From contig JBPOHT010000004.1 of the NCBI GenBank assembly GCA_052035235.1, positions 1 through 64,000 of the forward strand: DNA of 64,000 bases, read 5' to 3'. Below are positions 25,372 through 33,678 of the stretch, piece after piece; within the stretch, counting starts at the first letter, position 1, and each line of letters opens with the position of its first letter. The position numbers and the translations under genes are program-made. A model generated the notes under the pieces. The model saw nothing but the letters and a program-made list of their open reading frames with translations. It was not told the DNA's origin and searched no databases. This stretch comes from Solimonas_A sp052035235. GTDB taxonomy: Bacteria; Pseudomonadota; Gammaproteobacteria; Nevskiales; Nevskiaceae.

Positions 25372-26172
25372 ATGACGGACCACAAGCATCCCGCGCCGTC
25401 CGGAGTGACCATCTACTACTGGCCCTGCAGTCTGCTGCTGCTGGCGCCGTCGCTGCTGCTGGACCGGCCGACCAGCCCCCTGTGTGCCACGCTGCGCATC
25501 GCCTGCCGCAATCCCTACACGATCGAAGTGGATGGCGCCGTACTGACCACGCGCGCCTCGCTGGTGGCGCCCCGCGCGGGGCGCAAGAAGCTGGTGGCGC
25601 TGAACAGCGACCTGGCCCTGTTCTATTTGCCGATCGACGATCCGGAATATGCGGGGCTGAAAGAGCGGCTGGGACAGGACCTCGTCGTCGACCTGCCCAT
25701 AGCGATGTTCGAGCACCTGCTGCCGCGCCTGCGCCGCGCGATGAGCGAGGTGGTGGACGCGCGGGAGATCAAGGCGCTGGTGCGGGAGGTGGTGCAGGCC
25801 ATCACCGGCCAGCATTCCGCGGAGCCGCCGCCGGTGGACCCCAGGGTCACCGCCGCCTGCCTCGTGCTGGACCAGATGCCGCTGAAGGATGTCAGCCTGG
25901 AAGCGGTGGCGGAGAAGGTGAACCTCTCCAGCTCGCGCCTGCGGGAGCTGTTCAAGAAGCAGACCGGTTTCACCATCGGCGAGTACGCGCGCTGGCGCGG
26001 GGTGTGGCGGGCGGCGCTGCTGTGGAAGCGCGGCGCCAAGCTCAGCGGCCTGGCGGTGGAGGCGGGCTTCTACGACATGGCCCACGTCGACAAGGCCTTC
26101 AACGAGGTCTTCGGCATGAATCCCTCGGCGGTGATCGATCCGCGCTACGTCACGCTGGTCAGCTGCGAGTGA
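25372..26172 (+). CDS. AraC-family transcriptional regulator
   Basis: A 266-residue regulator. The C-terminal AraC domain (about 165-262) shows both helix-turn-helix parts: VSLEAVAEKVNLSSSRLREL with FKKQTGFTIGEYARW, and LSGLAVEAGFYDMAHVDKAF with NEVFGMNPSAV. The N-terminal 150 residues form a cupin-like sensor that I cannot assign to a ligand. It follows the LVIVD-SnoaL pair in the same direction with a gap of about 90 bases and could regulate it. Confidence 0.88.
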   Translation: MTDHKHPAPSGVTIYYWPCSLLLLAPSLLLDRPTSPLCATLRIACRNPYTIEVDGAVLTTRASLVAPRAGRKKLVALNSDLALFYLPIDDPEYAGLKERLGQDLVVDLPIAMFEHLLPRLRRAMSEVVDAREIKALVREVVQAITGQHSAEPPPVDPRVTAACLVLDQMPLKDVSLEAVAEKVNLSSSRLRELFKKQTGFTIGEYARWRGVWRAALLWKRGAKLSGLAVEAGFYDMAHVDKAFNEVFGMNPSAVIDPRYVTLVSCE

Positions 26173-26207
26173 AAAAAATCGGCGTCCGGCGGAACCCGCC
26201 GGACGCC
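26172..26207 (-). terminator. Rho-independent terminator of the M28/lipase operon
   Basis: A 12-bp stem (26181-26192 with 26196-26207) closes a three-base loop and, on the minus strand, is followed by seven T residues (plus-strand A at 26172-26178). It lies 20 bases past the stop of the M28 peptidase and abuts the stop of the convergent AraC gene. Confidence 0.85.
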
Positions 26208-26227
26208 AGTCCCCCGATAATCGGCGC

Positions 26228-27706
26228 TCAGATCGGCGAGCGCATCTGCCCGCGAGTCATGCCGATGATGTCCTGCAGGAAATCGCGGTGCGCGCGCACC
26301 GAGCGTGACAACTGCTCCGCCGGGATGCGCTCCGGCGTGTCTTCCACGGTGTGGTAGTGCGGCGTGGCCATGGTCAGGTTCACGCTCGGTACGCCCAGCG
26401 TGCCCATGGCACCTTCCAGATCGCCGTTGGCGGTGACCTGGGGCACGGTCGGCAGCGGTATGGCCAGCAGGCCGTAGCGCAGCAGGTAGGGCAGGAAGGT
26501 CCGCAGCAGTGCCGGGTGCTGCGTGGTGAACAGGGCTCGCTCCTCGTCGCCGGGCCGCTCGATGGTCAGGCCCAGCATGTCGAGGATGCCGCTGCCGCTG
26601 ATGTGCTCCTCGCCGTGCGCCGCGAGATGATCGAGGTTCATGAACAGCTCGATGTCCGGGATCGCCTCCGGATGCGTTGCGGCCCAGTGGCTGATGCCGC
26701 CATAGGGATAGCCGGCATCGTGGCCGGTCACGCCGAGGAACAGGATGTCGCGCGGACGCTGCTCGATGGGCAGCGCGGCGAAGTGCTCGGCCAGGCCGAT
26801 GAGCCCGGCGACACCGGTGGCATTGTCCAGCGCGCCGGTGAACCAGGCGTCGTAGTGGGCGCAGACCAGCAGGTTGCCGCCGAGGGCGCCGGAGCCCGGC
26901 AGGCGGGCGACGACGTCGCGGGTGATGCCGTCCCCGTGCTGCGCGTCGAGCTGCCAGCGGATGCTGCCGCCGCGGCGCGCGGCCCGCCGCAGCCGCGCGA
27001 GATCGCGCGCGCCGAGCTGGAAGGCGGGGATGGGGTTGTCGTCCAGCTTGTTGCGGCTGGAGCTGGTGGGGCGGATCAGGTTGTCGGGTGCATCGGAGGT
27101 GACGAACATCGCCACGGCGCCGAGCTCGGCGGCACGGTGATAGGTTTCCGGATACGTGGCGAAGACGTTGAGCAGGGCCTTGCCGGTGACCACCACGGCC
27201 TTGCCGCGCAGGTTCTTCAGCAGCAGCTCCGGCTCGGAGCCGAAGCCCACGTCCACCAGTTCCGCCGAGCCGCTGCCGCCGCGGCTGGACCACAGCGGGA
27301 AGCTGTTGACCGGCTCCGGGCCGTCACCGTCCGTGAGTTCCACCTTCCAGTCGCCGAGCTGCCATTGGCGGAAGCTGTAGGTGTCGATGTCGGTCTGCAG
27401 GCCCGCGTCGCGCAGCCGCGACGCCAGCCAGTTTCCGGCCCGTTCCTCGGCCGGGTAGCCGGCCCAGCGCGGCTGGAATTCGCAGAGCTGGCGCACCCAG
27501 CCATGCAGGCGCTGCGGGCTCATCGGATCGGCGTCGGGCACTTCAGGCAGCACGGGTTCGGTGCCGGCACTGCGCTGGCAGCCGGCCAGCGCAGCGGGCA
27601 GGGCCAGCGCGGTAGCGGCCGATGCAGCGCGGCGCAGGAAGCGGCGGCGCCCCAGGCTTGCAGCATCAAGTTCGCCGGAAGCCGGCGGATGGCGTGTCAT
27701 CTTCAT
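26228..27706 (-). CDS. M28-family peptidase, Tat lipoprotein
   Basis: A 492-residue exported zinc peptidase-like protein. The signal has RRRFLRR and a lipobox LAGC, so Tat export and lipid anchoring are likely. A PA-like insert precedes the catalytic part. AHYDAW near 282 and D in ALDNATG supply the first metal ligands. The usual Glu pair position reads TGHDAGY near 325, a variant of the TGHE form with Asp for Glu. The last ligand is intact in HYHTVEDT near 452. It overlaps the lipase gene by four bases (ATGA), so translation is coupled. Confidence 0.85.
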   Translation of the reverse strand: MKMTRHPPASGELDAASLGRRRFLRRAASAATALALPAALAGCQRSAGTEPVLPEVPDADPMSPQRLHGWVRQLCEFQPRWAGYPAEERAGNWLASRLRDAGLQTDIDTYSFRQWQLGDWKVELTDGDGPEPVNSFPLWSSRGGSGSAELVDVGFGSEPELLLKNLRGKAVVVTGKALLNVFATYPETYHRAAELGAVAMFVTSDAPDNLIRPTSSSRNKLDDNPIPAFQLGARDLARLRRAARRGGSIRWQLDAQHGDGITRDVVARLPGSGALGGNLLVCAHYDAWFTGALDNATGVAGLIGLAEHFAALPIEQRPRDILFLGVTGHDAGYPYGGISHWAATHPEAIPDIELFMNLDHLAAHGEEHISGSGILDMLGLTIERPGDEERALFTTQHPALLRTFLPYLLRYGLLAIPLPTVPQVTANGDLEGAMGTLGVPSVNLTMATPHYHTVEDTPERIPAEQLSRSVRAHRDFLQDIIGMTRGQMRSPI

Positions 27707-28890
27707 GATTCGAATCTCTGCATGATCCAGTCGACGATCGCTGGTGCGGCCATGTCGGCCGTGGGCGAGTGGCCGGTTGGCCAGCGCTGGTAGGTCACGC
27801 TCAGCCCCTGTCGGCGATACTCGCTGGCGAGCTGTTCGGTGAAGGGCAGCAGCGCGACCAGGTCGATGATGCCGGCGTCGATGCGGATGGGAACGTCCTG
27901 GCGCATCGGGATCCGGCGCACGTCATCCTCGTCCAGCGCGCGCTGCAGCATGGCGAGTGCTTCGTCTCCGCGCGGCCCCTTCACCTGCTGCGGCGCCAGC
28001 CCGCCCCAGGAGTCCTTCTGGCTGAGGTCTTCCAGGCACAGGCGTTCCAGGTCGGGCCACAGCTCGAGCGCGCGCGGCGACAGGCCGCCCTCCTCGAGGA
28101 TCAGGCGCTTGAACACCGGGTCCACCGAGGCTACGCCGCTGATGGCCAGGCCGGCCAGCGCCACGGTGGTGTCAATGCCGGGGCCGGCGATGGGCACCGG
28201 CTCCAGCAGCGACACCAGCTTGGAGAGCTGCGTGACCGGCGTGATGGCGGCAACACCGACCAGGCGCAGGCCGCGTGCTTCCGGGTGCTGGCTGTTGGCG
28301 GAGTTCAGCGCGGCCACGCCGCCCTCGGAATGGCCCGCGGCCACCCAGCGGTCGCCGATGCCGTTCCAGTGTCCGGCCACGGCGGAGGCCATGTCGCGCA
28401 TCGATTGCGCCAGCGAGTCGCCGCGCAGGTAGGGATGGGGGCCGTCCTCGCCCAGGCCTTCGTAGTCCGGCCGTGCGACCACCACGCCCCGGGCGAGCAG
28501 GCGGCGCGCGACCTCGTCGCCCTGCTGCATGCGGCGCAGTTCGGTGGATTCCGGCGTGCCGCGACTGGGCGCGCAGACATCCGCCGCGCCCGTGGTCATG
28601 TGGCCGTAGACGACCAGCGGCCGCGCCTGGCCGGCCTGCAGCGCGGCCGGCAACAGCACGATGCCGGAGGCCAGCGCCGGCTGGCCCTGCACGTCGATGG
28701 TGGTGTAGCGCACCAGCAGGGCCTGTTCGGCGCCCTCCACGCGGCTGGTGGCGCCGGCCTGCTGCACCTCGACCACGGTGCCGGGCGGCTGTGAACGCCA
28801 GCCCGCCGGGCCTTCCGTGCTACCGGTGCTGCCGGAACAACCGGCAAGCAGCATCAGCCCCGCGACCAGCGAGCCTCGAATGACAGACAT
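27703..28890 (-). CDS. Secretory lipase-like alpha/beta hydrolase lipoprotein
   Basis: A 395-residue exported esterase or lipase (lipobox LLAGC, C18). The nucleophile elbow is AGHSEGGVAA with Ser near 187. A candidate acid is in DAGIIDLVALLP and the catalytic His in WPTGHSPTADMA. The long form with an extra lid matches the secretory lipase (LIP) group and proteins such as steryl or triglyceride esterases. It is the first gene of a two-gene operon with the M28 peptidase. Confidence 0.85.
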   Translation of the reverse strand: MSVIRGSLVAGLMLLAGCSGSTGSTEGPAGWRSQPPGTVVEVQQAGATSRVEGAEQALLVRYTTIDVQGQPALASGIVLLPAALQAGQARPLVVYGHMTTGAADVCAPSRGTPESTELRRMQQGDEVARRLLARGVVVARPDYEGLGEDGPHPYLRGDSLAQSMRDMASAVAGHWNGIGDRWVAAGHSEGGVAALNSANSQHPEARGLRLVGVAAITPVTQLSKLVSLLEPVPIAGPGIDTTVALAGLAISGVASVDPVFKRLILEEGGLSPRALELWPDLERLCLEDLSQKDSWGGLAPQQVKGPRGDEALAMLQRALDEDDVRRIPMRQDVPIRIDAGIIDLVALLPFTEQLASEYRRQGLSVTYQRWPTGHSPTADMAAPAIVDWIMQRFES

Positions 28891-29027
28891 GCTTCTCCTC
28901 CAACCGTACTGCTTTGTTATTTCTTCTGAAGCGGCAGTATCGCAAGGCAGGAAGCGCAGGGGGACTCGTCGCGCGCGGTTTCGCTAGTACCAGATGACGA
29001 TGCCGCTCGCATTGCTGCCGCGGCGGC

Positions 29028-29630
29028 TCAGCGCGAGGCGATCAGCAGCAGGCCGGTCAGCATCAGCAGCGCCGGCCAGGCCCGGCGGGGAAGCCGCGGC
29101 CATGCATGGCAGGCAACGCGGGCCAGCAGGCCGGTGGTGAGCAGCATGGCCGCCAGGTGCAGCAGCATCGCCAGCAGCGGCCATGCGAGTGGACTGGCGA
29201 TGCCCAGCGGCCGGGTAGTACCCATGAGGCACATCGGCGCCAGCGCGGGGACCAGCATCAGGCCGGCGCCCTGCGCGCAGGCCATCAGGAAGGACCATAG
29301 CGCCAGGGTCGCGGGGCCGGCCTCGCGGCCCAGTCGGTGATGCCGCTGCGGGCCGCGCAACAGGCAGTGCAGCGCGGCCGCGAGTGCCAGTGCGCCGGCC
29401 ATCCACTGGAACCCTGCGAAATCCATGGCTGCGCCGCGCGTGAGCAGCCAGGCCACGATCGCGACCGATGCGGCGTGACCGAGCGCCAGCGACGGCAGCA
29501 TGCGCCATACGCGCGGCCTGCCATCTTCCTGCCGGCCCCAGGCGGCAACGAACATCCAGCCGCCGGCAGGATTCAACCCGTGCAGGGCGCCGAATCCCGC
29601 GACCGCCAGCCAGGGCCAGAGGCTGTCCAT
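29028..29630 (-). CDS. Polytopic membrane protein with HxxNPAG motif
   Basis: A 200-residue protein with six predicted helices. GALHGLNPAGGWMF in helix 1 and LALGHAASVAI in helix 2 recall the His motifs of NicO/HupE/sulfite-exporter-like membrane transporters. This points to transport of a metal or small anion, but I am not certain of the family. It is the last gene of a minus-strand set: the DUF899 gene ends 24 bases upstream of its ATG. Confidence 0.7.
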   Translation of the reverse strand: MDSLWPWLAVAGFGALHGLNPAGGWMFVAAWGRQEDGRPRVWRMLPSLALGHAASVAIVAWLLTRGAAMDFAGFQWMAGALALAAALHCLLRGPQRHHRLGREAGPATLALWSFLMACAQGAGLMLVPALAPMCLMGTTRPLGIASPLAWPLLAMLLHLAAMLLTTGLLARVACHAWPRLPRRAWPALLMLTGLLLIASR

Positions 29631-29654
29631 GCCGCAGCTCCGCTGGCGTGGGCT

Positions 29655-30425
29655 TCAGGCCGGGCCGCAGCCGCAGGCAGCCGAGGCCGGTGCCTGCTCG
29701 TAGCGATCGTGGTGGCGCACCCAGGCCATGGGATAGCTCAGGCCATCCTCGTCGCGCCCGCGCGGGGTCAGGTCGATGAACTCGTAGGTGCCCATCATCA
29801 TCTCCACGCCTCGGCCATAGGTGGAGTAGGTGTGAAAGACCTGGCCGGCCTCGTCCCGGTAGAACACGCTGATGCCCGGCACCTCCTCTTCGGACAGTGC
29901 CTGCAGTTCGTAGTTGTAGTAGACCTCGCCGCGTGCGCGCTCCTCGGGCCGGAAGCTGACGCCGAAGTCGTAGTTGAAGTCGCAGCCCTGCGAGGACGCC
30001 CAGGGAAATTGCCAGCCCATGCGTTGGCGGAAGCGCTCGATCTCGGCCAGCGGTGCGCGCGAGATCGCCATCAGCGTGATGTCGCGCTGCTGCAGGTGCA
30101 GCCGCGCGCCCTCGATGTGGTCGGCCATGAAGGAGCAACTGGGGCAGCCCTGCTGCCAGCCCGGGCCGAGCATGAAGTGCTGCACTACCAGTTGGCGTCG
30201 GCCGTCGAACAGCTCGGCCAGCGAACGGCGCCCTGCGGGAGTGTCGAAGACATAGTCCTGTTCGATGCGCCGCCAGGGCAGGGCGCGACGCTGCAGCGCC
30301 AGCTCATCGCGCAGGCGCGTCAGCTCCTTCTCGCGGCGCAGCAGGGCGCGGCGTTCGGCGATCCACTGGTCGTGGCTGACGATGGGGTGCTGGGCCAGCG
30401 AGGCCGGGTAGGACGGTTTGCTCAT
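29655..30425 (-). CDS. DUF899 thioredoxin-fold protein
   Basis: A 256-residue protein of the DUF899 (thioredoxin-like) family. The signature piece LGPGWQQGCPSCSFMADH holds the Cys pair near residues 93 and 96, and later blocks such as DFNYDFGV, VFYRDE and HTYSTYGRGVEMMMGTY are typical. A Cys-Gly-Cys-Gly motif ends the protein. Family members are predicted oxidoreductases without a known partner. ATG 30425 is chosen because the family match begins there; the longer upstream frame is arginine-rich shadow sequence. Confidence 0.88.
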   Translation of the reverse strand: MSKPSYPASLAQHPIVSHDQWIAERRALLRREKELTRLRDELALQRRALPWRRIEQDYVFDTPAGRRSLAELFDGRRQLVVQHFMLGPGWQQGCPSCSFMADHIEGARLHLQQRDITLMAISRAPLAEIERFRQRMGWQFPWASSQGCDFNYDFGVSFRPEERARGEVYYNYELQALSEEEVPGISVFYRDEAGQVFHTYSTYGRGVEMMMGTYEFIDLTPRGRDEDGLSYPMAWVRHHDRYEQAPASAACGCGPA

Positions 30426-30514
30426 GTTCTGCTCCTGTGCGCGGCGGGCCGCTTGCGGGACGAGGAAGGGTGAGCGCGCCGCCGGAGGCGGCACGCTTTC
30501 GCAGTGGTGGTGGT

Positions 30515-31195
30515 TTACTTGCCCTGGCGCGGGCGGCGTACGGCGCGCAGCTTGCCGCTGCCGCCACCGCCGCAATAGAACAGGCCGGCGCCGTCGGATT
30601 CCAGGCCGCTGACGCCGACGCCGCTGGGCATCTGCAGGCGCTCCAGCACGTCGCCGCTGGCCGGGTCGATGCGGCGGATGTCGCTCTCGTCGCCCTCCCA
30701 GGTGCCGTGCCACAGCTCGCCGTCGACCCAGGTCACGCCGGTGACGAAGCGGTTGGACTCGATGGTGCGCAGGATCTGGCCGCTGTCGGGATCGATCTGG
30801 TGGATCTTGCGCTCGCGGTACTGGCCGACCCAGAGGCTGCCCTCGGCCCAGGCCATGCCGGAGTCGGCGCCCTGGCCGGGCGCGGGGATGGAGGACAGGA
30901 TCTTGCCGGTGGCGGGGTCGATCTTGTCGATGCGCGCTTCGGCGATCTGGTACAGGTGCTTGCCGTCGAAGGCGGTGCCGGCGTCGCCGCTGCAGGGCAG
31001 GGAGCGGGCGATGTCGCCGCTGTCGGGATCGATGGCCAGCAGGCGCGAGCCGACGGCGGCCCAGACGCGCTGCCCGTCGTGCGAGACGCCGTGGACGGCG
31101 GTGGCGCCTTCGAAGGGGCCGTACTCGCGGACGATCTCGGCGTTGGCGGCCGATTCTGCCGGGGACTTTGCTGCTGCGTTGCGGGGGCTGCTCAT
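30515..31195 (-). CDS. Beta-propeller protein (Vgb/YncE/glutamine cyclotransferase-like)
   Basis: A 226-residue cytoplasmic-looking protein of repeated four-strand units. Each carries a variant of the motif I-D-P-x-(S/T)-G: AIDPDSGDI, KIDPATGKI, QIDPDSGQI and RIDPASGDV. This is the pattern of virginiamycin B lyase-like and glutamine cyclotransferase-like propellers. No signal peptide is present. A glycine stretch near the end precedes a basic tail. It lies between the regulator at 31242 and the DUF899 gene on the same strand and likely belongs to the same operon. Confidence 0.75.
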   Translation of the reverse strand: MSSPRNAAAKSPAESAANAEIVREYGPFEGATAVHGVSHDGQRVWAAVGSRLLAIDPDSGDIARSLPCSGDAGTAFDGKHLYQIAEARIDKIDPATGKILSSIPAPGQGADSGMAWAEGSLWVGQYRERKIHQIDPDSGQILRTIESNRFVTGVTWVDGELWHGTWEGDESDIRRIDPASGDVLERLQMPSGVGVSGLESDGAGLFYCGGGGSGKLRAVRRPRQGK

Positions 31196-31241
31196 GTCGG
31201 GGCTCCTGGGTTGCGCCCGGTGTCGGCGCCGTGGAAGCAAT

Positions 31242-32462
31242 CTACCCGGGAGTCAGGCCGGCTGGGAGTAACAAGTGCGTCGTGAATCCGGTCAGTGGTG
31301 GCGCCAGCCAGCGCTGCGAGCGGGCCTTGCCGATACTGCGCACTCTCCCTTCAGCCTCCAGTTCCACCAGTGCGCGTTGTACGGTGCGCTGGCTGGCGTC
31401 GAGCGCCAGGGCCAGGGCCGAGCTGGGCCAGGGCGCGCCGTCGGCCAGGATCGCCAGCAGCGAGGCCTGCTCGCCGTCGATGGGCGGCACCAGCACCGCC
31501 ACGAGGCGCGCTCCCTGCGGGACGAGTGCGTAGCCGCGCTCGCTGGCACTGATGGCGGCCAGTGGCGCGACCAGCGCGCGCAGGCGGCCGATCTCCACAC
31601 GCAGGCGTGCGCGATGCGATTCATCCGGGCGCTGCGTGCGGAAGACGCTGGCGATCAACTCGTTGCGGCCGATGTCGCCGGGCCAGCGCTCGGCCAGTGC
31701 GCGCGCCAGGGCGAACAGCAGCGGCCGGCGCGCCAGCGGGTGCCAGCGGTCGCCGGCGCCGATGCCGCGACGGCAGGCGTCGATCACCAGGGTGTCGGAG
31801 GCCAGCAGGGCTTCGACCTCGTCCAGGCGCAGTGACTGCTCATGGTCCGGGTGGATGCGTCGCGCGGCGGGACGTTCCATCGCGGCATGTGCCTCTGCGG
31901 CCTCGGCCTGCAGCGCGGGTACGCCGGCACGCGCTGCCGCGTCGCGTGCGCGTGCCAGCGCGGTGCGGGCCACGCCCGTCTGCAGGGAGCGCAGGGCCAG
32001 TTCGGCGGAAGCCATCTCCGCCGCAGCCAGCAGGGCGGGAGGCAGGTCCTGGCCGTTGAGCTTCGCCAGGGCCGTGGCCGCATCGTCGAGACGGCCGAGC
32101 AGCAGCAGGCGCCGCACGACGATCAGGCGGGCATGCAGCGCGTTGGCGCGGTCGGCGCCGGCCTCGAGCCGCGCGGCGGCCTGCTCCAGCGCGCGCGGCA
32201 GGCCGTGCAGGTCGCGCAGGGCCAGGGCCACCTCGGCCTCGGCAACGATGCAACGTGCCCGCGCCAGCTCCTCGCGGGTACCGAAGGCGCGCGCCGCACG
32301 CTTCAGCAGGTCGCGCGCTCGCGCATGCTCGCCCAGTTGCGCCATGGCAATGCCGCGCAACGCCAGCGCCGGCGGATCGTCGCGCAGGGCCACGTGCTGG
32401 AGCGCGCCCAGCGAGTCGCCGGCGGCGAGGGCGCGTGCGGCAGCGGCGATCAGGGAGTCCAT
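31242..32462 (-). CDS. Winged-helix regulator with helical repeat N-terminus
   Basis: A 406-residue protein. Residues 1-200 are Ala/Leu/Arg-rich paired helices resembling TPR-like repeats. Residues about 230-340 contain an OmpR-type winged-helix look-alike (RNELIASVFRTQRPDESHRA with LRVEIGRLRALV). The C-terminus has a second helix-turn-helix (SSALALALDASQRTVQRALVE). It is the first gene of the set running through the propeller, DUF899 and membrane genes, and probably controls it. Assignment as a transcription factor is inference from these motifs. Confidence 0.7.
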   Translation of the reverse strand: MDSLIAAAARALAAGDSLGALQHVALRDDPPALALRGIAMAQLGEHARARDLLKRAARAFGTREELARARCIVAEAEVALALRDLHGLPRALEQAAARLEAGADRANALHARLIVVRRLLLLGRLDDAATALAKLNGQDLPPALLAAAEMASAELALRSLQTGVARTALARARDAAARAGVPALQAEAAEAHAAMERPAARRIHPDHEQSLRLDEVEALLASDTLVIDACRRGIGAGDRWHPLARRPLLFALARALAERWPGDIGRNELIASVFRTQRPDESHRARLRVEIGRLRALVAPLAAISASERGYALVPQGARLVAVLVPPIDGEQASLLAILADGAPWPSSALALALDASQRTVQRALVELEAEGRVRSIGKARSQRWLAPPLTGFTTHLLLPAGLTPG

Positions 32463-32553
32463 CGCCGCAGCTTAGCGCGGCGCGGTTGCGGGGAGAACGT
32501 ACTTCAGTCCCCGGCTTGCGGCGCTTGAGTGCGGCGGCCGATTCTTCAAGACC

Positions 32554-32640
32554 TGTCATACCGGCGAAAGCCGGTATCCAGTCACCACTGGGCTACTCCT
32601 GTCCGGGACTGGATGCCGGGTTGCGCCGGCATGACGGTTC
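32554..32640. repeat. Paired-hairpin repeat, full copy 1
   Basis: The left arm is ATACCGGC-GAAA-GCCGGTAT, the right arm is ATGCCGGG-TTGC-GCCGGCAT, with about 35 bases between them. The outer ends GTCAT and ATGAC are complementary, so the whole element can fold as one cruciform or two hairpins. Related full copies lie at 43153, 49437 and 61769. Confidence 0.85.
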
Positions 32641-32668
32641 TTGGGATAAGGGATTCGGAACAGGAACC

Positions 32669-33292
32669 CTAGGCGCGGCGCGGCGTGCCCGGCAGCAGGG
32701 TGGGGGAGAAGATACCCTCGCGCATGAAGGCCGAGAGTTCGCGCGCGAAGCGCTGGGCCAGCTCTTCGGGATCGCTGTCGGGGATGCGGCTGAGCATCAC
32801 CAGCGTGGAGGTCATGCCCAGGAAGATGTACGACAGGATCTCGATGTCGAGGTCGGCGCGGGCCTCGCCGTTCTTCTTCAGCTGCTCCAGCGACAGGCGC
32901 AGCAGGCGATTGATCGGGTGGGCGGGCAGCAGCTCGCGGCCGGCGATGGCGTCGGAGATCAGCAGTGTGGTGGCGTCGCGGTTCTTCAGGACCAGGCGCG
33001 CGGTGTGCAGCAGCACGTCGTCGGCCACGGCCACGCCGCTGTCCTTCATGGACTCCAGCAGGCGCTCGGTGATCCAGCCCTTGGCCTCGCGCAGCAGGTG
33101 GTCGCGATCCTCGAAATGCTGGTAGGCCACGCCGCGGCTGACTTCGGCCAGCTCGGCGGCTTCCTTGATCGACAGCCCGTCGGGTCCCTTGCGGGCCAGC
33201 AGCTCCACGGTGGCCTGCAGCAGGCGCGCGCGGGTCTGCACGGGGTTGCGGATGCGGGGCTTGCGCGCGACCGTTTCGGTTTTCTGCCTCAT
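32669..33292 (-). CDS. TetR-family regulator
   Basis: A 207-residue repressor. After a basic N-terminus (RKPRIRNPVQTRARLLQATV) comes the TetR helix-turn-helix, LSIKEAAELAEVSRGVAYQH then FEDRDHLL. The C-terminal ligand domain is of the general helical type. It lies downstream of the ferredoxin and P450 genes on the same strand but is separated from them by a strong hairpin, so it probably has its own promoter. It may regulate the P450 gene; a near-palindrome at 35340 is a possible site. Confidence 0.88.
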   Translation of the reverse strand: MRQKTETVARKPRIRNPVQTRARLLQATVELLARKGPDGLSIKEAAELAEVSRGVAYQHFEDRDHLLREAKGWITERLLESMKDSGVAVADDVLLHTARLVLKNRDATTLLISDAIAGRELLPAHPINRLLRLSLEQLKKNGEARADLDIEILSYIFLGMTSTLVMLSRIPDSDPEELAQRFARELSAFMREGIFSPTLLPGTPRRA

Positions 33293-33312
33293 GCGGGCAC
33301 TTTAACCCAGGC

Positions 33313-33343
33313 TGCGGGGTGCGGGCGCCGCCCGCACCCCGCA
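33313..33343 (-). terminator. Hairpin between ferredoxin and TetR genes
   Basis: A GC-rich stem of 14 bp or more (33313-33326 with 33330-33343) with a three-base loop lies just past the stop of the ferredoxin gene. On the minus strand the following bases are CTGGGTTAAA, a weak T tract. It likely ends the P450-ferredoxin transcript. Confidence 0.6.
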
Positions 33344-33349
33344 GGGGTT

Positions 33350-33670
33350 TCAGAACTGCGAGGACGGCAGGCGCACCACGAGACCGTCGAGCTCCTGCTT
33401 GACCATGATCTGGCAGGTCAGGCGGCTGTTGGACTCCACGTTCATGGCGCCGTCGAGCATCATGTCCTCGGTCTCGTTGCGGGGATCGACCTTGTCCTGC
33501 CAGGCCGGGTCGACGTAGCCGTGGCAGGTGGCGCAGGAGCAGGCGCCGCCGCAGTCGCCGACGATGCCGGGCACCAGGTTCTCGACGGCGGCCTGCATGA
33601 CGCTCTTGCCGGCCTCCGCTTCGATGAGGTGTTCCTTTCCGCTGTGTTCGATGAAGAGAATCTTCGGCAT
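33350..33670 (-). CDS. 2Fe-2S ferredoxin, adrenodoxin/putidaredoxin type
   Basis: A 106-residue electron carrier. The cluster ligands are C40, C46, C49 and C86 (C-x5-C-x2-C-x36-C), the vertebrate-type/putidaredoxin spacing; an extra C44 lies in the loop. It begins PKILFIEHSGKEH and keeps RLTCQI near the C-terminus. It lies nine bases downstream of the P450 gene on the same strand, so it is most likely that P450's electron donor. No ferredoxin reductase is encoded in the window. Confidence 0.93.
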   Translation of the reverse strand: MPKILFIEHSGKEHLIEAEAGKSVMQAAVENLVPGIVGDCGGACSCATCHGYVDPAWQDKVDPRNETEDMMLDGAMNVESNSRLTCQIMVKQELDGLVVRLPSSQF

Positions 33671-33678
33671 GGCGTGGA

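Noticed and set aside
32554..32640. Spaced palindromes considered as a CRISPR array
   Set aside because: Copies are scattered kilobases apart with no regular repeat-spacer units and no cas genes.
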